In this document: piece after piece, positions 36,101 through 45,100 of the stretch
Numbering within the stretch: position 1 is the stretch's first letter
Layout: each line of letters begins with the position of its first letter
NCBI RefSeq assembly: GCF_905475465.1
Contig: NC_062247.1
Location: 3,224,001 to 3,288,000, forward strand
Reading direction: 5' to 3'
Source: Pieris napi
Lineage: Eukaryota > Arthropoda > Insecta > Lepidoptera > Pieridae
DNA length: 64,000 bases
Notes under the pieces: model-generated
What the model was told of the DNA's origin: nothing
The model's database searches: none
What the model saw: the letters and a program-made list of their open reading frames with translations, nothing else
Translations under genes and position numbers: made by a program

Positions 36101-39100
36101 AAGGGTGCGTGTACTTATGTACGCGCGTAAGAAGTTATACTTCTTTGGCATTATTAAAAATAGTTTTTCATTGCATGCAAATAATTAATTACAATTAAAT
36201 AATCAAAGACTGGAAAAGCAGTCATTATAGTCAGTTTACATTTTAAAAATTAAATAAATAAATATTTATTATTATTCTCTTACATTAAGTGTAACATAAA
36301 TTCTATTATTATTCGAATGTTGTTTTTAAATTATGTCCAATGCCGTAGCATCTTCCGTGGGCAATAGTATAGCAATTTTGTGTCACGGTCAAGGGCGGAT
36401 CCAGCTTTGGTGCCAGGGGGGGGTCACATAGTCGTGGTCAAGTAAAGAACTTATAATTTAATTTTGATAACAATAGATACAAGTAAAAAGTAGGTATTTT
36501 ATTAATGTACGTAAGTATTGCACTTAAAAATATTTATTCTTTATTGTACACAGGTTGGTCCAACTAGTGACGTCAATATTTTTTTTTTAGATTCCTCACA
36601 TGCCCCCTGGGGGCATACGAAAATACCCCATGTATATTCTGCGATTTTTTGTAGTTTTCGAGTTATTATATTTATATTATATTATTTTTTGTGTTTTTTG
36701 AATTGTTTTCTGCCAGGGAGGTTTCAAAAATTCCTATCTTTTTTTGTTGTAGGTATTTTGCATCTTTTTTCTATGAAATGATTGTCTTAAATGTTGTTTA
36801 AATAAAAAAAATATCAGCTTCCTAAAATTAGTTAAAGCTACTCAAAATAAGTTTTAAAGTTAGAAGTTTTGTTTTTTGCTGGATTTGTCCAAACATTCGA
36901 CTTCAATTTAAAAATACAAAAAGAAGTTTCCATAGCTTCTGACTAAGTTTAGAAACTCCGCAGGGTTCTAAGCTACCAAAATCATAGAAAAAATGGTACT
37001 TAATTGGTATTTTTTTGTTGTAATCGGCCTTTAAGGTGGATAGGCTAAAAATCAATGAAGCATTAAAAATGTTTTTTTTTTTCAACTTTTATTATTCTTA
37101 TGGTAAATTAAACTTTATGATGTGATTTTAATTAATTTTAATACCCGTTAAAAAAAAGTAGCTTTCCTTCGGGTAAACCAGCTCTTTGAAAAATCCCCAA
37201 ACGTTGTCATTATGTATTCAAGTTGGAGGAAGGAGTTCTGAAAATTTATTATAATAGTAAAACGTCGTTTTGCCATGTATATCATTTATAATAAAAAATA
37301 GGGGTTGATCGTAGAGGATTGAAAACTGGGGGTTGTATGTATTTTTTAATGCTGTATCATGAAAAAATAAAAAAAAATCTTTATCTAAAAATTGAAAAGT
37401 AATAATTTAGGGGTGGACTACCCTTTTCAACAATGATGAAAAATAGATGTTCTCCGATTACCCAATATCAGATATACCCAATAAGCACACAAAATTTCAT
37501 GAGAATCGTTCAAGCCGTTTCGGAGAAGTTCGAACGAAGTTCGATTGTCGAAACACCGCGACACGAGAATTTTATATATTAGAAATAGTATTTTTTCAGT
37601 AAATTGTGTTTTTTATTTGTTATTTAAAAAATAGGTAATTTCACAACTAGCAATAATCATTTCGAATAACATTTTGAATTTTGAATGGTAAGACCAAAAT
37701 TATTGTAAGAATTACACGAGCTACTTTTTTTACGGGTATTAAAATTAATAAAAAATAGATCGTAAAGTTTCATTTGCCATATAGACCAGTGCCGATAATT
37801 TTTGAAACCAAAAAAAATTACAGTAGGATAAAACCCATTAGAAAAGGAGGGGAATATTATCAAAATGAAAGGAAAAATAAATTACGGTCGATCTGAGGTC
37901 GGGAAGGGGTAGGGGGGGAGTTTTAAGGGTAAAAAACGGTTTATCTCGATTTCCGGCAAAACTAAAAGTCCTATCGAAGAAAGTTAAATGGCAAAGTTGT
38001 AGGTAATAAAAAGATCTAAAACTTTTGTATTCACACATTTTTCACATAACCTAAAAATTTATGTAAAAATTCAAAAAAACAAGTTTTTGGTTTTTAATTT
38101 TTATCTTTAACAAAAATAATTTTTTTTTAACGAAATTTGGTGAAAACTTACCTTTCTATGTCCCAAATACGCTGTAATTTATTTGATTAAAAATATTTAT
38201 TTGTTCACCTTATTTTGAATTAATATCGAAAAAACACCCTAATTTTCAATCGAAAATTCTGACGTCAAAATTTCAGTTTTTTTTCAAAAAGTTGGTGTGC
38301 TTTCAGTTCATTGAAATCTCTACTTTCCTATGGTAAAAAAATATATATATATTACCATAGTAAATCTTCTCAGAAAACGCAAAAAATCGTATGCAGTAAC
38401 GCCTAGACCTGTCATCCCCTTCCCTACTTCTCTATGAATCTTCTTTAAATTATAATCAGATGCCTATTTATTACTATTTTAAGATAACTTATATATACCT
38501 GAGTGACCTAAAAAAAAAATTTAGCCTTTAGATGGGCTAAAATTTTCGTATTTCATAGAGAAGTAAGGAAGGGGATGACAGGTCTGTGCGTTACTGCATA
38601 CGATTTTTTGCGTTTTCTGAGAAGATTTACTATGGTAATATATATATTTTTTTTTACCATAGGAAAGTAGAGATTTCAATGAACTGAAAGCACACCAACT
38701 TTTTGAAAAAAACTGAAATTTTGACGTCAGAATTTTCGATTGAAAATTAGGGTGTTTTTTCGATATTAATTCAAAATAAGGTGAACAAATAAATATTTTT
38801 AATCAAATAAATTACAGCGTATTTGGGACATAGAAAGGTAAGTTTTCACCAAATTTCGTTAAAAAAAAATTATTTTTGTTAAAGATAAAAATTAAAAACC
38901 AAAAACTTGGTTTTTTTAATTTTTCACATAAATTTTGAGGTTATGTGAAAAATGTGTGAATACAAAAGTTTTAGATCTTTTTATTACCTACAACTTTGCC
39001 ATTTAACTTTCTTCGAAAGGACTTTTAGTTTTGCCGGAAATCGAGATAAACCGTTTTTTACCCTTAAAACTACCCCCCTCACCCCTTCCCGACCTCAGAT

Positions 39101-42100
39101 CGACCGTAATTTATTTTTCCTTTCGTTTTGATCATATTCCCCTCCTTTTCTAATGGGTTTCATCCTACTGTAATTTTTTTCACTTTTTATTTATTTTAAA
39201 GGCTATCTGCACTGGTCTAATAAGAAAAATAAAAGTTAAAAAAAATACAGTTTGTATGCTTCTATGATTTTTTGCCTATCCACATTAAAAGGCCGATTAA
39301 AGCTAGATTTATTTTACGGGTATTAAAATTAATTAAAAAACCACATTATTAAGTTTAATTAACCATAAGAATAATAAAAGTCGAAAAAAAAACATTTTTA
39401 ATGCTTCAATGATTTATAGCCTATCCACCAAAAAAAATCCACCGATTACAACAAAAAAGACCAATTAAGTACCATTTTTTTTCTATGATTTTGGTAGCTT
39501 AGAACCCTGTGGAGTTTTTAAACTTAGCCAGAAGCTATGGAAACTTCTTTTTGTATTTTTAAATTGAAGTCGAATGTTTGGGCAAATCCAGCAAAAAACT
39601 AAGCTTCTAACTTTAAAACCTTTTTTGAGTAGCTTTAACTAATTTTAAGAAGCTGGGATTTTTTTCTGGAATCATTTAACAGAAAAAAACTGCAAAATAC
39701 CTACAACAAAGAAAGATATGAATTTTTGAAACCTCGCTGGCAGAAAATATTGAAAAAACCCAAAAAAATGTATAACTCGAAAACGACAAAAAATCGCGGA
39801 ACATACATGGGGTATTTTCGTATACCCCCAGGTGTGAAGAATCTAAAAAAAAATATTGACGTTACTAGTTGGACCAACCTATATACACGTACATATTACC
39901 ATCTTCTCTTGAAGACATCCAGAGAAACACTATCACTTTTTTTTTTTGAAGTGGAATCTCGGTGTTGGCCTTTAGGGCCTTTACAGCTCAGCTCGGCCTG
40001 ACTATCACGTACGGAATGAGGCAGCTTATTTATATGACATAACCGTGGTGAATGATTTGTCATAACAGCTAGAGGTATGTCGAGGGGTATTACGCTAAAC
40101 TTCGCAAAAGTGAAGAGATGGTACGACAAGGGATTCCATCAAACAAAATACATATATTTTAATAACTAAATCAATTTTTCTTTAACGTGTTTTCCGCAAA
40201 ACGCGTTATTACGTCATTTACGTCAACGGGTACGTTTTTATTAACGTGGAGAAGTGCCAGTCCGATTAGGCGATCTTCAACCAATGAAGATCTTAGCCAC
40301 GATTTAATTCTGCGCAACGTAGAGAAAGACCTTTCTGCTGTCGCTTCGCTGTCAGGGTAGTGTATCCAATTTTCCTATTAGGATACATATTGATGTCACA
40401 ATTTAAAATAAGACTATGTTATGATATGTTGAAGTTTAGTCGTTCCGATTCCGATTGAGGTAAGGTCTAGCTAGACGTTTCATAGCGACAAGCGCGCGCA
40501 AGTATGGCGCGGAAAATTCAAATTTTCGATGCGTTCATTCCCAAACGTTTGCCATCATACAAAGTTATTATATTATATAAAAATTAATTAAATATTGAAG
40601 GTATGTAGTAACATATAATCTGTATGGCGACAAATTTATATATAAAATCATTATGTTCAATTAGTGGTCCACCTAAGTCCTGCTCAGGGGGGGGTCATGA
40701 CCCCCATGACCCTCCCCCTGGATCCGCCGTTGGTCACGGTGCGCGCGCAATGTATAATTTCACTCTCATCAATATTTCATAACGCGCCTAAAGAAGTATT
40801 ACTTCGAAAAGTTATTTTATTTAATAACAAATTCAATCTGTCAATCATGCAATTGCTTAAAATTATTTCAGGCCACAAGCATTACTTCAGTACAGTCTGA
40901 ACCATAAATTGTCGCGACCAGCTAGATTACGTGCGTTGCTAAGCAACGCGACAGGCCACACTTTGTTATCTCTGACCGATCAACATCAGTTCACATTTCT
41001 AATACACGATTTGCATCATGTACTTTCATACTGTAAGTATTTTATTGATTAATTTTTTTAGTATAAGAAATCGCACTTAATGTCTTCTTAAAGGTAGATC
41101 CATTTTTTTTAAGTAATTTATATTTCAGTTAGGAAGGAACGAAAGAATTCAGGTGTCTATTATGAAATTAATAAATTAGTTGTACCTAGACGTATATTTT
41201 TAGGAGGCTCATCTGACGTTAATAGATACCGGCGCCCATGGACACTCACACTGCCAGAAGGCTCGCAAGCGCGTTGCCAGCCTTTTAAGAATAGGTACGC
41301 TCTTTTCTTGAAGAACCCTAAGTCGAAATAGCTCGGAAATATGATGTTTTTGAGTCAAAAGAAGGTGCGTAGCGATTACGACTGTAACTTGATATAGAAA
41401 CACGCGTTTTTACGTTTATTTAAATATCTTTCATCACTAGCAAAATACAAAATTGCAACTGTATTATTAATAATTGGTGTCTCTGACTTAGTGTATAATT
41501 AAGATGTCCTAAGCGCATTTACTAGAAATTTCTGATAAATATTATTTAATATGTATATGAATAGAATCATTATAGCACATTGAGCAAGATGAAGAGATTT
41601 TCACTTGACACTTTCTTAGTACCGTAGTATTCTAAAATGTTTAACATATGTAACTTTGGAGTGCTTATTCTTCAAATGTTTTAATTATTTTAACTTAAAT
41701 CTACTAACAGAACTATAATTTTGTAACAGGCTGCAATTTCCCCGTACTAGACTATCTAATTCTTTTTTGGGAAAAGGGATACTTTTCTTTAATAAAATGC
41801 CAGAGGCTCTTTTATCTCTGCCTTTCAATAAATTTAAGAAATGTATTAAAGAAAAGCTGTGTAAAAAGGCTTACTATAAAGTCAACGATTATCTAGTTGA
41901 TAAAGGGGCCTGGGACTAGTGCTAGACAGGCTACCTCTAATTAATTTGCGATATTTGTTTTAAAAAAAATTTTGTTTGATGATTTGCTATTTTAAAAGAG
42001 TACCGAGAGTTTTTTACGCCGGCTTTTTCTCTCGGCCTACACCCTCTCTCTTTGCCGATGAGTAGGGATGCCTACAAATTCAAATTTAATGACATGGAAT

Positions 42101-45100
42101 AAGTGATACATGTATCTTATGTTCCATAATAAACATATTTTATTTTATTTATACCTGACTAAAAACCCGTTTAAAACGTTATCATAGAGACTCTGACAAG
42201 AACGCATTTTAAGCGGGAAGCTTATTATGATTTCGTATTAACGGGTACAGCGGAAAAATCCAAATAAAATTTGTGTCTTTTCTTCTTCCCAGTCTTCCTT
42301 GCATCATCAGGACATAGTGTTGCCGAGAAAGAGAATTTCCTTGCCCAGTTGGCCATCTTCCAAACGACGCTTATGCAGGGCTTGCCTGTTGTCACTAAGT
42401 TTTTGGCGCAATTTTTGCCTTTTTGGAATGAAAAGGATTACTTTGCTGAAGTAAGTGATTGTTATTGTCGTTGGTTTCCAAAGACACAGAATTTTCATTT
42501 ATTAAATAGATTTACTTACAACTAAATTATTTACTAAATATAATGGACCAATAAAAAATCTTCACATATAAACAAGTACTTAATAATTAGATGGAGTGGT
42601 ACATATAAAATTATTTTAATCGAGTGCTTTTCAGCAATCATAGTCAGTGGCGTAACTATACCATCTGGGGCCCGTGGCAAATTCTTTTGATGGGGCCCTA
42701 TCAGAAAAAATTGTCACGTTGTACTCAGTTTAATTCATAATTAATTAAGAATAAGAATAAGAATAATTTTTATTTTCTCCCAAAAACAATAAGATAACAA
42801 TTGAATTGAAAAGGTATTGGGAGACTGGTTTCCAAACTAGGCAAGAACCTGAATTTAGTTATTAAACTTCGAGATTATCAGCGTACTCAATTACACGTTG
42901 TATATGTCCCACTAATGGCCATCGGCCTCCTCTCTTAGGCGAGAGGGAATGGTCTGTAGTCCCCACGCTAGCCCAATGCGTATTGGAGACTTCACATTCA
43001 TCCATAGAACATAATATCTCCATCTTGGCAGCCCTGCCACCCTATTGTTACGCCACTGATCGTAGTCATCTGTCACATTAGGTGACAGATATTTGACGTT
43101 ATGTGAATGTTGATATATTAACGACAGTTATTTTAAATATTCCACTGGATTTTTATAAAATAAGTGATTTGAACACTAAAATCTGATGGCATTTCACTTT
43201 TACTTTCACGTTATTGGTTTAGTCTGTAAACTCGACGTTCATGGTAAAACTAAGTAATTTCTGATTGACTAAGAGTTAAACAAAAACCTTTTATTATCCA
43301 TTATCAGGTGTTCGGGTGAAATCGGTGGGGCTGAATAATAAAAATCTCTGCAATTTGAAGGAAGCTAAATTCTGAATTGTAATTTCAGATAATGTCCCTC
43401 CTCGAATGGATAAGTATTGACAGTCCAGAATTAGTTTTGGACATATTAAGTGTGGTCACACAAATGTGCTGTCGAGCTCAACCAATACACCAATGCCTTA
43501 TAATCAAGACTGTGACTGCAATGTATACGAATTTGGTAAGTAAATATACTCTATAGTATAGAGTATATACTCTCTCTTGAGTCGGTACCTCATGTCTGAG
43601 CGTCATGATCACTGGTTTCTGTCCAGCGCCTCTCTTAGTACAGTATACAGTTTTCCCCATACGGATTTTGGTATTTAGAGTGTCGTAACCCAAAAGGGGC
43701 ATGTGGTCATGGAATTGATAAAGGACGAATTTCGTACTAGAACCAGTGAATATTTTTCTATTTTATTCTTTTGGTTATGTAAATTTGCTTTGTCTATTTG
43801 CAATTTTTTTTTATGGCTCTGGCACGGTTTGTGCGTTAGCCAGCGTCAAGTATAGATTTTTTTATAATTCGTGCTGTTTGCCTTAGAAATTCGACCATGT
43901 CCTCCATGTACGGTTTAGGCACTCGCCCGGTACCGCACAACCCTCCCAAAGGCCGAGAACAAATTTTAAATTAAATAAAAACTTGCCCTCGAACCGGGAA
44001 TCGAACCCGGTACCCCTTACCTAGCTGCCACTTAATAAGACCGCTAGGCTATGAGGCCCTTATATTTGCAATTATTAATCGCTCGCTTCTTCCATTCTGA
44101 CAAATACAAATAAATGACATTTGCCCCAAGTATCAAAGTGACAATAGTTTTTCTTTACTTAAAAAACTATGGTTTACAAATGGTTGTCATAGTCTTCGAT
44201 CTATGGTCTTTCAAGAAAAAAGCGTACTTAGTAATACGGTCGACCAAGCGAGCCTTCTGGCATTGAGAGTGTCTATGGGCATTTAACATCAGATAAAGCT
44301 CATGTCCCTGAATATTGAAGGTTTTTATTAAAAAAATATGCACAAACTTATTTAATCATTTTTCTCTCTTTAGATGCGTATCTAGACTACCATAGAGCCC
44401 TCTTTAAACAACTTTTTCCTACAGAATTTCCATGAATAATTTAATTTCATATAAATATTAGACGTTTGAAGAATTCGGCTACAGTTTGGGATTAATTTTA
44501 TTGTAGTTTTTTCTAATGTAAATTATTCGTCTTCAACTTTTGAACCATTTTCTTTCAATCTAAAGGACTAAAGATTTCTTGATTTTTTTAGGTTTACACA
44601 AGTACGCGACCAAAGAAATATTTTGTCTTCGAGAAACCAACAGATGAAAAGTTTAGAGAGGGAACGAACATCGTAGCAAATTCTCTCACTGTTATGTGTA
44701 ACAAATGCTTGCAAATCAATCCTGGTGAGTTTTTTAAACTTGAATTTTTAGCTAGACTTAAAAAAAATATATTTGTGTACATGACATAACGTTATTTCAT
44801 ATATATATCGCGTAATTTTAACTCAACGCATGGAAGGCTGTTCTTAGGATAAATTTATTTTCCATTTTTAATCAACTTAAAAATCGATGCAGCAGCGTTG
44901 GCCTAGTGGCTCCAGCGTGCGACTCTCATACCTGAGGTCGTAGGATCGATCCCCGGCTGTGCACCAATGGATTTTTTTTTTAATCGATGAATGAAAGGTG
45001 TAATTTTTTTATCCTTTTTTATTGGAGGGTGATGTTAGTTTGTATATAATGTTTAATAATTTTTTTTTTGTAGATAATATACGCCTAGTACTAAGCGGTC

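Larger units (their letters stand above)
36390..40732 (-). mobile_element. 4.3-kb hAT-type element with giant palindrome
   Basis: Ends are CAAGGGCGGATCCAG on the left and CTGGATCCGCCGTTG on the right, which are inverted repeats with one mismatch. The 8-bp direct repeat GTCACGGT flanks it at 36382-36389 and 40733-40740. Eight-base duplications and this terminus are typical of hAT elements. It keeps only the C-terminal tip of a transposase (40171-40368, minus). Most of its body is a foldback at 36552-39880. It sits in CENP-I intron 7 and splits element A. Confidence 0.88.

Noticed and set aside
39896..40129. 77-residue minus ORF as a transposase core
   Set aside because: It lies downstream of the transposase stop and has no DDE or zinc-finger motif.
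43981..44057. A tRNA gene
   Set aside because: The acceptor strands do not pair properly and a body with an A-run follows; better explained as a SINE head.
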